A stretch of 64,000 bases of DNA from Siphonodentalium dalli (GCA_032622095.1 CP136066.1:181944716-182008715), one strand, 5' to 3'; counted from the first letter of the stretch, positions 23,129-35,349 are shown. Notes: generated by a model from the letters alone, not told the origin. Numbers and translations: made by a program.

Positions 23129-23677
23129 CAGCGCACACGAGTCCGATTTTCACTCCAGTCATATGCATGCTATGGTCACTGTACATACCGTAGTATATAG
23201 CCAACTGGTGTGGCCAGCCTATCTAGCCATTTACTATAGCTAGTCGTGGTGATTTATATTAATATGTATTTCTAAAGACTAATATTTATTAATAATAAAC
23301 TAAATAATATATTAATAATAATATATTGAGCTAATTTGAGGTCACAAGCAATACTGCCAATAGCCGTAAATTGACGTAATAGACCTTTCCACAGCTGCTG
23401 CCCTCTTGTTGCGAACTTGCGATTATTATATACGGGCACTCATCTTCTGCCCATAGGTCTACCAGCCGTTGTTCCTTGTCGATTGATCAGAATTCTTGAT
23501 TTATTTTCAAATAGTGGTCGCTGCTAACTATTCCGACATTTTGAATGAGGTTTTGGCCACGTGACGGTCATGTGACAAGCATAACACGCGCATTGCCATC
23601 ATCACAATCCGGATGAAATCAAACTCAGTTTGATTGGTTCGATTAAATCGGATCCGACAAAAACCGGCCCAAAGTTA

Positions 23678-23752
23678 GGCGCACACGATCCCGGTTGTCC
23701 CCAATTTATCCGGCAGCTGGATAAATCGGGGACAACCGGGATCGTGTGCGCC
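23678..23752. repeat. 75-bp palindrome
   Basis: GGCGCACACGATCCCGGTTG pairs with CAACCGGGATCGTGTGCGCC. The core GGCAGCTGGATAAAT matches phrases beside the G50 tract, so it is a compact version of the same unit. Confidence 0.85.
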
Positions 23753-24589
23753 GACACTAAAATATCGACATAATGCTCCAAAACTGACTTCGTTTATCAA
23801 CTTATATTGGAATATAATTTGAGCATCTTACGACATTGATCGGAAACCTCAGGTTATTAGATGAACTAATATAAAATTAAAATTTATGTTGTTTTTCATT
23901 CCATCAACTCAGAAAAATGAGAATAACCTAATCTTGTTCATTGAGGCTCGCATGAATATGAAAAGCTGGCTACAAATGTGATCGCCATAGAAAATCTGGC
24001 TACATTTGTGCTCGATTTAAAAAGCTGGCCACGAATGTGACAGGAGCCTTGTGACAATGACCCCATTTAAATTTTTAAGATTTCGGCAACATTTCTGTTG
24101 CTGCCACATAAAATCGTGTCCTGGCTTGAACAGGGAATTGGGAAATTATGTTAAAGTTTAAGCTCCAAAGTCGAAGAACTGCGTGGAATTCAAATGACAT
24201 TTGATATTTTATGATAATGATTACTAGTACATTCAAGCATGAGTTTTCTTCATAGAAGGTATTGGAGAACTGGAAGAGGTGCATGGGATAACTTATTCCA
24301 GGAAGAATCCAGACTACTCAATTCCAACTCGAGAAGTTCACAATTACCAATTGAACGACAGCCCACTCTAAGAGTGAATCTGATTGGCTGTTGCGATAAT
24401 GACATTCCGTCAGAGGACTATTGTAATGAGTCTACTAATGACCCTCGTCCGTGCATTCGTGTGTGCATCCGTCTGGCCGGAACTTTGTCCGAGTCTGGAT
24501 TCCTTTATTTTTTGGTCATTTTTAGCTCAACTTACTTTGTAAGTTTGAGCTATTGCCATGGTTTGTCGTCCGTGTGTCCGTCAACAATT

Positions 24590-26850
24590 TCCTTTGGCGC
24601 GGACTACAGGTCGTACCTTTGGTCTAATCTTTATGAAATTTGTCATGAATGTTGACATTCAGATTGACATGTAGATGGTAACGAGTCATTTTGGGGTCAT
24701 TCGGTCAAAAAACATGGCCGCTGGCAGCCATCTTGGATTTCAAAATTCAATCCATTGGCGCGGGCTACAGGTCGTACTGTTCGTCTGATCATCATGAAAT
24801 TTGTCATGGATCTCAATATTGACATGTAGATGGGAACGAGTGATTTTGGGGTCATTCGGCCAAAAACATGGCCGCCAGCAGTCATCTTGGATTTTACTCT
24901 TTGCATGACTAAATCCTTTGGCGCGGGCTACAGGTCGTAGCTTTGGTCGGAACTTTATGAAATTTGTCATAGATGTTAACAATGAGATGTAGATGGTAAC
25001 GAGTCATTTTGGGGTTGTTCGGCCAAAAAACATGGCCGCCAGCAGCCATCTTGGATTTTACTCTTTGCATGACTAAATCCTTTGGCGTGGGCTACAGGTC
25101 GTAGCTTTGGTCGGAACTTTATGAAATTTGTCATGGATGTTAACAATGAGATGTAGATGGGAACGAGTCATTTTTGGGTTGTTCGGCCAAAAAACATGGC
25201 CGCCAGCAGCCATCTTGGATTTGACTCTTTGCATGACTAAATCCTTGGGCGCAGGCTACAGGTCGTACCTTTGGTCTGATCTTTATGAAATTTGTCATGA
25301 ATGTTGACATTGACATGTGGATGGGAACGAGTCATTTTGGGGTCATTCGGTCAAAAAACATGGCCGCTGGTGGCCATCTTAGATTTAAAAATTCAATCCA
25401 TTGGCGCGGGCTACAGGTCGTACTGTTTGTCTGATCATCATGAACTTTGTCATGGATGTTAATATTGACATGTAGATGAGAACGAGTGATTTTGGGGTCA
25501 TTCGGCCAAAAAAACATGGCCGCCAGCAGCCATCTTGGATTTTACTCTTTGCATGACTAAATCCTTTGGCGCGGGCTACAGGTCATAGCTTTGATCGGAA
25601 CTTCATGAAATTTGTCATGGATGTTAACAATGACATGTAGATGGAAACGAGTCTTTTTGGGGTCGTTCGGCCAAAAAACATGGCCGCCAACAGCCATCTT
25701 GGATTTTACTCTTTGCATGACTAAATCCTGTGGCGCGGGCTACAGGTCGTACCTTTGGTCTGATCTTTATGAAATTTGTCAAGAATGTTGACATTGACAT
25801 GTTGATGGGAATGAGTCATTTTGGGGTCATTCGGCCAAAAAACATGGCCACTGGCGGCCATCTTGGATTTCAAAATTCAATCCATCGATTGGCCCGGGCT
25901 ACAGGTCGTACTGTTCGTCTGATCATCATGAAATTTGTCGTGGATGTTAATATTGACATGTAGATGGGAACGAGAGATTTTGGGGTCTTTCGGCCAAAAA
26001 ACATGGCCGCCAGCAGCCATCTTGGATTTGACTCCTTGCATGATTAAATCCTTTGGTGCGGGCTACAGGTCGTACCTTCGGTCTAATCTTCATGAAATTT
26101 GTCATGGATGTTAATATTGACATGTAGATGGGAACGAGTCACTTTGCGGTCATTCGGCCAATAATCATGGCAGCCATCTTGGATTTTACTCTTTGCATGA
26201 CTAAATCCTTTGGCGCGGGCTACAGGTCGTAGCTTTGGTCAGATCTTCATGAGATTAGTCATAGATGTTAACAATGACATGTAGAAGGGAACGAGTAATT
26301 TTGGGGTCATTCGGCCCAAAAACATGACTGCTTGGATTTCAAAATTAAATCCATTGGTGCGGAATACAGGTCGTACTATTCGTCTGATCATCATGAAATT
26401 TGTCCTGGATGTTAATATTGACATGTAGATGGGAACGAGTCATTTTGGGGTTATTCAGACAAAAAACATGGCCGCCAGCAGGCATCTTGGATTTTACTCT
26501 ATTCATGACGAAATCCTTTGGCGCGGGCTATAGGTCGTAGCGTTGATCGGATCTTCATGAAATTTGTCATGGATTTTAACAATGACATGTAGATGGGATT
26601 TGTAAAGGCTGTTGACATTGACATGTAGATGGGGAAAACATGGCCGCCAGCAGCCATATTGGATTTCACTCTTTGCATAACTAAATCCTTTAGCACAGGC
26701 TACAGGTCGTACCTTTGGTCAGATCATTATGAGATTTGTAAAGGCTGTAGATGGGAACAAGTCATTTTGGGGTAATTCGGAAAAAAACATGGCTGCCGCG
26801 GTGGCTATTTTATAATTTACTCTTTGCATCACTAAATCCTTTGGCACACC
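24590..26850. repeat. satellite-like array, ~160-bp unit, about 14 copies
   Basis: Each unit contains GGCGCGGGCTACAGGTCGTA, TCATGAAATTTGTCATGGAT, GACATGTAGATGGGAACGAG, TTTTGGGGTCATTCGGCCAA, ACATGGCCGCCAGCAGCCAT and TTTGCATGACTAAATCC. Unit starts fall near 24597, 24757, 24918, 25085, 25249, 25404, 25567, 25733, 25890, 26053, 26211, 26357, 26520 and 26690. Two subtypes alternate in part (with TTTTACTCTTTGCATGAC or with CAAAATTCAATCCATTGG), suggesting a higher-order unit. Single related units occur at 48660-48920. Confidence 0.88.
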
Positions 26851-27542
26851 ATAATCACCACATCCATGATTCGATCATTATGAAACCTGTCATGAATGTC
26901 GATATTGTCATGTACATCTTGTCTTACTTAGACATTTCAATTATAGCACCTTTCCTATTCCTCCATTTATTTCCCTACCTAAGTTGAGCTACCGTGTCAT
27001 TGACACTTTCATTTAAAAAACTTAGCACATATATCAACCAGCATGGTAACCTGTGCACCTTTGATTTTGAGTTTGGTAGGACTAATTTTGGCAGAGTTAT
27101 TGCCCCTTCTTGATGTAGAATTGTACATCCTGGGACTCATCATTTGTTCGAGCCTGTATTCCTTCATTTTCCAGTCAATTTTTAAAAAACATGGCACAGA
27201 TGTCAACCAGCATGGGAACCTGCGATTTTGAGTTCGATCGGACTCATTTTGGCCGAGTTATTGCCATTTTTTCGACATAGATTTTCGAGCTATTGACCCT
27301 TTCTCGACACATTGAAGATGTGCAACAGGTTTAGTGAATATGCACTTTGTATCATATTGGTGTATTCAATTCCTCCTACAGTTTGTAGTAAAGAGATCTG
27401 AAACCCATATATCCTTCAAACCTGCCACCTTCGTCGGGGTACATTTTGGTCAGCGACCTTTTATTTTACATGGCACTAACCGCTGCCAATTAAATATGAA
27501 AGTGAAACAAACACTTGAATTTCTTGAATTATATCTCTTTAG

Positions 27543-27696
27543 GAGAATGAAGCTGAGAAAACAAATGTTCCAATGGCATTATTCCAGCGCAGGAAACTTG
27601 TGAGCAACTGGGACAGATACGAAATACCCGATGCAGACGATCAGGAAAATGAAGGAACAAGGGGCGAAGATTTCAATAAATTGCTTTCAAATACAG
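27543..27696 (+). CDS. AVEN: Aven exon 2 (conserved core)
   Basis: Residues 62-112 and the first base of codon 113. It follows a CTCTTTAG acceptor in phase 0 and ends AATACAG|GTACAT in phase 1. It encodes ENEAEKTNVPMALFQRRKLV and SNWDRYE (82-88), then RGEDFNKLLSN (101-111). The block RK.VSNWDRY...RG.DF..LLS is the most conserved part of Aven from vertebrates as I know it, and fixes the identity of this gene. The donor is followed within about ten bases by a hairpin-forming MITE end. Confidence 0.93.
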
Positions 27697-27702
27697 GTAC
27701 AT

Positions 27703-28430
27703 GTACAGTAATGCCCTAAATAATCGACTCCTTCAAGATACCCGTATCTTTAAGGAGTCGATTATTTAGGGCATTGGTGGTGGGTATGCTGTTAAAATAT
27801 TCACCTTCGTCAAAAAACGCCATAAACAGAAATAATAGTAAAATATAGACCGACTTTGTTCTTATACCAATCAGAAATATGGCGTTAAAAGTATGTTATT
27901 GTCAAATGTTTTTCCTTTGTTATGTAAACAAAAGCAAAAAACGTTACAGAACCTGGCTTTTGTTTAGATCCGATATGGTAAACACAAAGAGCGTTATTTG
28001 TTACTGTATTCCTGATATGGAAATAATAAAGAGCGTTTATATCATTTGTTTGTGATTAACCAATAGAATTGCACTGTGTTATGTAAACAGAAGCAAAATT
28101 TCTGTAACAGGCTCTTGTTTATGTACACCATCGTACGTCTTGACGACAATATACTATTTACGCGCTGTATGTTTGGCATATATAACAAAACTATATATAT
28201 TTTAATATTCCTTCTGTTGATGGCGATTTGAACAAATATGAATATTTCTGCAACGAACGCCACCCGTGCCTTTAAACACAGCAGAATTATGGGTAATTTT
28301 TCAGGATTTAGTCGGAAATATGGTGAGAGCTTTTCGATGAATGGCAGCAAGCCATATTTCCGACTAAATCCTGAAAATTTACCCATAATTCTGCTTTGGT
28401 TAAGGAGTTGATTATTTATGACATTACTAT
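27703..28430. mobile_element. pogo/Tc1-like non-autonomous element, TA-flanked
   Basis: The left end TACAGTAATGCCCTAAATAA is directly followed by a self-complementary 64-bp hairpin (27711-27774). A second foldback at 28258-28412 carries the family interior (CAGCAGAATTATGGGTAATT, GGATTTAGTCGGAAATATGG). The right end near 28430 is ATTTATGACATTACTATA. CAGT...ACTG ends at TA sites suggest a Tc1/mariner-pogo relative. The hairpin could be a separate solo copy. Confidence 0.65.
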
Positions 28431-28540
28431 ATACTGATTTAATATAAAAATAAGTTCAACAGTTCTGTAACTCGAACGTTGAACATATCATTTGAACGTC
28501 TCTGTAATCGAAGAATACTGGACTCTCGTGGCTCAACCTA

Positions 28541-28816
28541 TTAACCCTTCCATGACTTGAGCATCCGGAAATTATGAAAAAACCCTGTGCCAATGCATTC
28601 TCTTATATATGCGAGTCTTCCATAGGCAGCCTCACATTTATAAGAGAATACTTTGGCCTAACAATATTTACCTTGATATTGTAAGCCAGTGCATTCTCTT
28701 ACATGTATATATGCAAGGCTCCCTATGGGGGGACTCGCATATACATTGTATAAGCAAATCCACTGGCATAGGATCCTTAGGCTCAGCGCAGCTCCCATCA
28801 TGAACCCCAAGGTTAA
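28541..28816. mobile_element. TTAA-bounded hairpin MITE
   Basis: TTAACCCTTCCATGACTTGA on the left and a decayed ATCATGAACCCCAAGGTTAA on the right, with two GCCARTGCATTCTCTTA-type hairpins inside. The end sequence differs from that of the 6.2-kb copy, so it is a sister family sharing the same core. Confidence 0.75.
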
Positions 28817-28929
28817 GTCATTGAAAAGCTGGTTTTATTCACTTTTATAACTGGTTTTATCCAGGTAAAGGAAGAGTTACTTGATTTGTTTGTCTGAGCA
28901 AGTTTGTCAATTTCTTACCACTGGCTAGT

Positions 28930-29580
28930 GGTTTGTATGTGTACACTAACCTGGTAATAGTGTCGGACATTTGCAGAATGAGGTCCCCAGAAGGTGAATT
29001 TCGTGATGCTATCCCACACAGCAGGATAGCATCACCAACTTCACCCTCTAGGGACCTCATTCTGCTAAGGCCTCTATGGGAGATCTAGGATCAGATTAAA
29101 GTTCTCCAGTTGAAGATTGTGATGATATTTATTAGCACCTTGATTATACATTTTATCTTCTGCAAATTAGGGGATATAAAAACAGAACAGAAGAGAAAAA
29201 GTAACTAAAAACAATGTTAATTTGAGACTATAGATTCTTCCCAGAAGGTGAGGCCTAAGAAGAATGAGGTTCCCAGAGGGTGAATTTGGTGATGCTAGCC
29301 CACTGTGCACCTCTGGGGACCTCATTCTGCAGATGTCAGACACACTATTTCCAGACTTGTATGTGCAGTGGCATGGATTTATAGCGTGATTAGCCTCTGC
29401 ATGGGTTCTTCTCAGAATTATCCAGTCCAAGTCTGAGTTTAGTGTGCCTGTCATTTGCAGAATGAGATCCCCAGAGGGTGAATTTAGTGACACTATCCCG
29501 TATGGCAGGCTAGCAAGCCTGGATATAATTTTTTTTTGAGTGTCTGACAAAATGACAGGCACCAAAGATTTGGCGTCTGA
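28930..29580. repeat. cluster of decayed palindromic repeats
   Basis: Hairpin units at about 28960-29066, 29265-29340 and 29450-29530 share TTTGCAGAATGAGGTCCCCA and CACCCTCTGGGGACCTCATT. They are diverged members of the 8-bp-duplication MITE family best preserved at 34679-34828. Confidence 0.7.
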
Positions 29581-29790
29581 CATTTTAAAAGTGTGTCTGT
29601 CATTTACCTGGTATCAATAAATAGCAGCAATTAGTTGTTTTTTAGCCCATTCGCGGAAACGTGAAACGAAACGACGCTTAATTATATCACTTACTCAAGT
29701 TACTGAAGCTATTAATGTCGATCAAATCGGAAAATTAGGATTACTACACGTGATCGGGACTTTTGCATACATTATGTGCTGTGCTAAGTC

Positions 29791-29960
29791 AGTGAACTGC
29801 CCATTGCTAATTTCAAATTGGCCGGATCGGATCAGATTAATCGGAAGTTGTCCGATATAGTAGCGCAAAATAGTCCGCCTAAAAAATCCTACGCCGTGCT
29901 TCCCCCAAGTAAACACGAGCACATGTTTCAAAACGCGGCGATTTTAAAACTACCTGGTAT
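29791..29960 (+). other. possible unassigned coding fragment
   Basis: A frame opens after a TAA at 29785 and reads VSELPIANFKLAGSDQINRK, then LSDIVAQNSPPKKSYAVLPP, ending LKLPG at a possible donor (CCTG|GTATGA). The composition is more protein-like than its surroundings, but no ATG, domain or partner exon was identified. It may be a transposon gene remnant or chance. Confidence 0.2.
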
Positions 29961-30429
29961 GAATTTTTTCGGAATTTCTTCCGCTAAATCTCCAACTAAC
30001 ACCCTTAACTTGTGGAATACATTACACTTGTGCTGATTTAACTTGTGACATCTCCGTGTATCTTACGTCAAACGAGAAAAACACGACGAAGTGTATTTCT
30101 TGGTTGGAGTTTCCCCCCAGTGGCAGCCATTTTTTTCTGGGTTTTTCACGTTCTAACAATAGAAACATTTATAGGTCCTGTATACGGAACGGATCATTAA
30201 CATGTTTTCGGTAAAACGCGTTGTATTGGTGGGGGAATTTGATATTTAGTGCACAGTAGTGGTAATTGAATGTCTTTGCCGCGGATAATACATCTATTTG
30301 TTGTTTTCCCCTTAATTATATATTTTTTGTGAAGATAATGGGCGCCGGACAAACCGACGGACGATAATAAGGCGGCGCTGGTCATCGGTGTATTTGGCTC
30401 GGTCAATGACCATGTCCGACCTCTTATAT

Positions 30430-30490
30430 CCAGGCTTGCAGGCTAACATCACCAAATTCACCCTCTGGGGACATCATTCTGCTTAGGCCT
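30430..30490. repeat. half copy of the palindromic MITE family
   Basis: Only one arm (AACATCACCAAATTCACCCT...CATTCTGC) is recognisable. Confidence 0.5.
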
Positions 30491-32255
30491 CATCTGCTAT
30501 GGGAGACATACAGTAGACTCAGATTGAAGTTCCCAAATGGTGAATATTGTGATGTACACCCATTGAGGGAACCTCGATTATGCAATGTGTCACCTGCCAA
30601 TTTGGGGATATAGAGAAACTAAACTTAAAAAGAAATAGATTATAAGCTATAGAAATTTGATAATAAAGAACCTTCTGTAAATGATAGGCACACTAAACTC
30701 ATGCTTGATCCTGTGTAGTATCAGACGTAAAAAAAAGTCAACTTTTCCCACTTGCTAAATTACCCCATTGTTCCCATTTTGATGTCTAAAATATTGTAAT
30801 TTACCAAAGTGATTGATTTCATTATAAAAATCCCCAAGAAATTACTAAAAACTTCATTGTTAATTGGAAATGATAAGTTGATGGATGGTACCACAATGGC
30901 ATTAAAAACATCTTGATTAAAAAAGAGCATGCCACTTTAACAAACATATCCCTATTGACATAATGCTGCACATGGGAGAGCACAAAATTGAATACCTCCT
31001 CACTTCTAATGGCCATACCTGTAATTCTCCTAATCAGATTCATAAAATTGCGATTCTAATCGCTCGAGTAAAAGCAATGATGTAAAAATCTGGTGCACAA
31101 TTCTGAATTAAACTGTCCAAAAACTCATAACACAGATGATAAACAAAATAATCTTCAAGAGCACTGGCTAGGGAAGACAGACTTTATTACTGAAAACAAT
31201 ACACCATATATTCCAAATACAGAATTTACCGATAAAAAACCCACATTTTGTCAAAGCCTCTACAAGTATAGACAGATCTATTGGTGGGTAGTGATATATT
31301 CTCAAATAACAATGGTGGGATTAAAGAAGAGATGGTATTTGAAGGTATGGACATAATTATACAAAATGTTAGGTGTTAAATAAACTTAAAAAAAAAATTA
31401 ATTGTGAGACCAATAAATGAGGATTTAATTTGGCCAGAGTTTTTTTTAATTTGGCAAAAAAAATCAGAATTGGGAAAAAGATTTTTCAGCCCAGCGTGGC
31501 TAGGATAGGATATTTTATTTCCAATACATATTACATAATAATGTTGAAAATTTTAGATAATTCTGTCGTATGTTGTGGGGGATGGCATAATCTGGCAAGA
31601 CTGTCTTCCTGCCATCCCCAGTATGGTAAATATAGAAAGTAATAACTTATAGTAAGATGGCCTCGGTTGAGCCATGCACATATTGTGTATATGTAATTTA
31701 TGAGTTTAGGGCTTAGTTCAAGAGTGTGTGAAAATGGATACTACCCGAGGGATGTTTAATATCATGTATATGGTTCAAATTCAGATGATCGGGTAGTATT
31801 TTTGGCGGATGAGGTTACAGGGACTACTGATTCATGTAGGTTGACGTTGAACACGTTGTATGTACGCTTAACGGGGTACGTTCTGGGGGCAGTCTGGGCA
31901 TACTCGATTTTTGCATTTGATATTGTTAGAATATGCGCTTATTGTTTTCTCTGTGATGTGTTTTTTGAATACATACCTACTTTGAATTTTAGTCATAGTG
32001 TTATCAAAGTTGTTCCATGAGGTTGGGAATGCATGAAATGAAATAAAAAGGAGGTTCTCAGGGTTTTGAGGAATAATGGGCGCTGTTGTCTACTCTCTAG
32101 TGTCAGGTCCGGCAATACGTATAGTGAACATTTGGGGAAAGGATTCAGGTAGGCGGTTGTTATACCAATCATGCATGAATAGAGTAGTATGGACACTGGT
32201 CCCCTTCCCAATCACAATATGATAATCTACATGGTCTTATCCTTTTGTTTTTCAG

Positions 32256-32419
32256 GAAATGTGTTGTCACAATTTCGTTTTGAGGAAGATTTAGATTGGA
32301 CTACTGGATCGTCTGCTGGCAATCATGATGTGTTCGCAGTCAATACCAGTCAGCTTGTGGATGCCCTAGAGTGCCTACCTATACACCAAATACTCAGAGT
32401 TGACAAAGAAATGTTTCCG
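32256..32419 (+). CDS. AVEN: Aven exon 3
   Basis: Residues 113-167. It follows TTTTGTTTTTCAG and ends ATGTTTCCG|GTAAAC, phase 1 in and phase 0 out. The segment starts NVLSQFRFEEDLDW, which parallels the DSFSQFRFAEEKEWD segment of vertebrate Aven, and continues into DVFAVNTSQLVDALECLPIH, corresponding to the stretch where vertebrates have a helix ending in ALQELPL. Together with exon 2 it forms the folded conserved part of the protein. Confidence 0.93.
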
Positions 32420-32785
32420 GTAAACATTTGTTCTGTAATTGTTAGCTATTAAACTCCAAGTTAAAGGGACAACCTGCTCCAACAGAAGTATAGACCTCAA
32501 AAATGTGTATTGGTTCAAGCCTAAATTTAGCGCATCTGACATTTGCAGAATGAGGACCACAGTGGGTGAATTTAGTGACACTATGCTGCATAGCACGCCA
32601 GCATCTCCAAATTCACCGTCTAGGGAGACCTAGGATCAGATTAAAGTTCCCCAGTTGAAGTTGGTGATGTTCACCAATTAGTCACCTCGATTATGAATTT
32701 TATATTCTGCTAATTAGGAGATAATGAAACTGAACAGAAGGGAAAATGTAAATTAAACAATGTTAATTTGAGACTATAGTTATTT

Positions 32786-32930
32786 CCCAGAAGATGAGGC
32801 CTAGCAAAATGAGGTTCACAGAGGGTGAGTTTTGTGATGATACCCCACTAGGTGGGATAGCATCACTACATTCACCCTCTGGGGACCTCATTCTGCAAAT
32901 GTCAGACACACTAATTTCAGACTTGCATTG
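32786..32930. repeat. diverged palindromic MITE
   Basis: AGGGTGAGTTTTGTGATG pairs imperfectly with GCATCACTACATTCACCCT, and the right end reads CAAATGTCAGACACACTAAT. No clear target duplication. Confidence 0.6.
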
Positions 32931-32984
32931 GTTCTCTACTTCTTTTGTACAACATGGACAACAAACTTATAGATAAATTATTAT

Positions 32985-33355
32985 ATAACTAGCTGATGTT
33001 CCCGACTTCGTCCAAGCTATGTAGGGATTTCTTTGTGATCGCCTCCATCTTGGCAGTATATAAGTCTGGACAAACTATTGTTCGTCGGTCCAGAAACATG
33101 GTCACACATGAAGTTGGACCTGCCCATATTGTTCCCGGGATCAAAGTAGGCCTACATACCAAATTCGAGTCCGATCGGTCAAGGTCAAGAAACATGCCTA
33201 TATGAGCGTATATGAGTGAGGTCAAGGACATGGAAGGCACGTGAAATTGGACCCGCTCATATTGTTCCCGGGATCAAATTTGAGTTGGATGGGTCGAGCA
33301 GTTTTCGAGTCTATAACACACACAGAGACAGACAGAAGTTCCAAAATATATAATA
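32985..33355. repeat. retroelement-like interspersed repeat
   Basis: It starts ACTAGCTGATGTTCCCGACT and ends CCAAAATATATAATAG. The phrase CATATTGTTCCCGGGATCAA occurs twice inside (33127, 33259). Related to 9396-9600. Confidence 0.5.
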
Positions 33356-33785
33356 GATGTGGCATATATATGTATCTTATCATTTTAAAGTTATTAGAGA
33401 ATAACATACATGTAACAATATTACTACAAACTCATGTTCAAGAAAATATACTTCCAGTTATCTATACCAGTTGTTTGAAAAAGGTATTGCTGCAAGAGCC
33501 ACTGAATCATTCAATCGTCATTCATCCATGCTGAAAACAGGCTCTTTTTTGCATATGAAAGATTGTCATTAAAGACATAGATAATCTCAAAGCAGGCCTT
33601 GAAATCCATAATATTTTACAAGAATCAAACGATAGCATTTCTACAGTGAATCAGCTGCTTTTATGAGAATCAAATTAAGAATCATGATTCTGATTCTCGT
33701 CAGATTTTAAGCCCTGCCAAGCCATGAATTAAGCCTAGTAATTGCTCAGCTTTGATTTATCTGGGGATGAAAATATGTTGATTAG

Positions 33786-34475
33786 TAGGGCCATTTGAAT
33801 CGGCACTTTTCTGCAGATTCAAATTCCGATATCGAATCGTGGAGCTGTTGTCGACATTGAATTGTGTCTAATCAAATCAAATCGGCTAGCCACTAGCACA
33901 GAACATAGGTCTTCAAAGTCAGTCACGATTTTATTCCTATATTAATGGCATCAAGAAATTTCGTGGTAAGGTTATTGACAGAAAAATAACATCGCATGAG
34001 AATACTCTGATTGTATATGTTATATACATTATCATTAAGTTTTATTAATTGAAGTAAAATATTTCATAGTACATTTATGTGTATGCGCAAAAATAATGAA
34101 TCCAGTTAATTTTTTAGCTCTATCCGTTTAATATCAATACCACATAGTCAGCAGACAGATTCGTGGCGTGATAACATGACACTAACTATCAATATATTTA
34201 CATGTATGTATACACCCACAAAATCTTTTTGACAATATTCCTATGTGAACCAACCTCTAATAAAACAAAGTTAGTTTATCACTACAAATAACGCTGATGC
34301 ATCACTCCCATATTACATCATCACCCTGAGCAAAATGTGCAACATATTGTCAATGATTGGGAGAAATTGGTTTTCTGAAACTATTCGAATCAGGTTTCTG
34401 ATTCGGTGTTTATCCAAACCTAGTCACAACACCGATATTGACATCAAATCGAATTTCAAATATTCCAAGACCCTA
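33786..34475. mobile_element. hAT-type non-autonomous element
   Basis: Ends TAGGGCCATTTGAATCGG and a right end whose complement is TAGGGTCTTGGAATATTTGA. The flanks are TTGATTAG (33778-33785) and TTGATAAG (34476-34483), an 8-bp duplication with one change. The 8-bp target site and TAGGG ends match the other hAT-like copies here. Confidence 0.7.
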
Positions 34476-34525
34476 TTGATAAGTACATGAACTAATTATA
34501 TATGCCAGGCCTCAACATATGGGCC

Positions 34526-34612
34526 CCCCCCCAGAGGGTGAATTTAGTGACACAGTAGGCTGGCATCAATAAATTCACCCTCTGGGGACCTCATTCTGTT
34601 TGGGTCTCATCT
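34526..34612. repeat. palindromic MITE, truncated
   Basis: CCCAGAGGGTGAATTTAGTG against AATTCACCCTCTGGGGACCT with a short loop. Outer ends are missing. Confidence 0.65.
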
Positions 34613-34678
34613 ACTTTGGAAAGATAATTCAGAGTCGATATGGCAACTCATAACTTGTAGCAAGCGTGATAACCCAAT

Positions 34679-34828
34679 CAAGCCTTGAAATAGGGTGTCT
34701 GTCATTTGCAGAATGAGGTCCCCAGAGGGTGAATTTAGTGATGCTACCCCGCATAGGGGTTAGCATCACTAAATTCACCCTCTGGGGACCTCATTCTGCA
34801 AATGACAGACACCCTATTTCAAGACTTG
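34679..34828. mobile_element. 150-bp near-perfect palindromic MITE with 8-bp duplication
   Basis: The best copy of the family. It begins CAAGCCTTGAAATAGGGTGT and ends with the complement (one change). Almost the whole length is self-complementary around a small loop at GCTACCCCGCATAGGGGTTAGC. It is flanked by AACCCAAT at 34671-34678 and at 34829-34836, an exact 8-bp target duplication. Confidence 0.92.
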
Positions 34829-35349
34829 AACCCAATGCATGACATACTGTTGCGTTATAGTATGTTAATAAAAGCTGAGATTCATGTGTCCACATATAAA
34901 AGCAAGTGAACATCGTTTTAACTCATTTCGTGGCATGCATGGATCTTGGATATTATTAAATTGTTAGCTAAGTGAGTGGATTGTGATTGTGAGTCAGTAT
35001 AGTCACACACATTTCAGAGTTTTGTGATTTACACAAAATTTATTTATTTCTATGACATTACCCTGTCGTTCAACTTATCAGTTTACGTCAAGTGTTCGTG
35101 CAGGTATATCCAGGCCTTAAAATTTGACAAGAATCAGAAAATTTGACAAGAATCAGAATCGTGATTCTCTATTTGATTCTCGTAAAAGCAGCCGAATCGC
35201 TGTAGAAATACTATATTTTGATTCTCGCAAAACTTTATTGATTTTAATGCCTGATATCATCACACAGTGGTTTTGCACCAAGGATATTTCTATAACAACG
35301 CAAGTTTAAATTTTTCCGTTTTACAATCTAAACCTCTCTATTATTGCAG

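Larger units (their letters stand above)
22856..24066. mobile_element. 1.2-kb non-autonomous TIR element
   Basis: The ends are inverted: ATGGGGTCATTGTCACAAGG on the left, with its complement ending at 24066. Sub-terminal copies of AAGCTGGCTACAAATGTGAT-like sequence follow, three on each side in opposite orientation. The interior carries the G50 run, a GC-rich palindrome and no coding frame. The superfamily is undetermined; a clear target duplication was not found. Confidence 0.75.
22638..27542 (+). other. Aven intron 1
   Basis: About 4.9 kb. It holds a GC-rich inverted motif near 22758-22832, the 1.2-kb TIR element, a region without features around 24070-24400, the ~160-bp array, and a decayed repeat at 27000-27400 of the family also seen at 37135 and 45690. 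It closes with a CTCTTTAG acceptor. Confidence 0.75.
27697..32255 (+). other. Aven intron 2
   Basis: About 4.6 kb. It carries the two MITE types above, a cluster of palindromic repeats with AGAATGAGGTCCCCAGAGGG, an unassigned short frame near 29791-29960, and otherwise nothing from about 30500 to 32255 apart from a small inverted motif (ATACTACCCGA against TCGGGTAGTAT) at 31738-31800. Confidence 0.75.
32420..35349 (+). other. Aven intron 3
   Basis: About 2.9 kb, nearly filled by repeats: palindromic MITE arms (32530-32640, 32786-32930), a retroelement-like tail, a hAT-type element, and two further palindromes. Closes with a TTATTGCAG acceptor. Confidence 0.75.

Noticed and set aside
29722-29931. 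Minus-strand frame as a protein
   Set aside because: No motif or splice support; the plus strand of the same DNA is marginally more protein-like.
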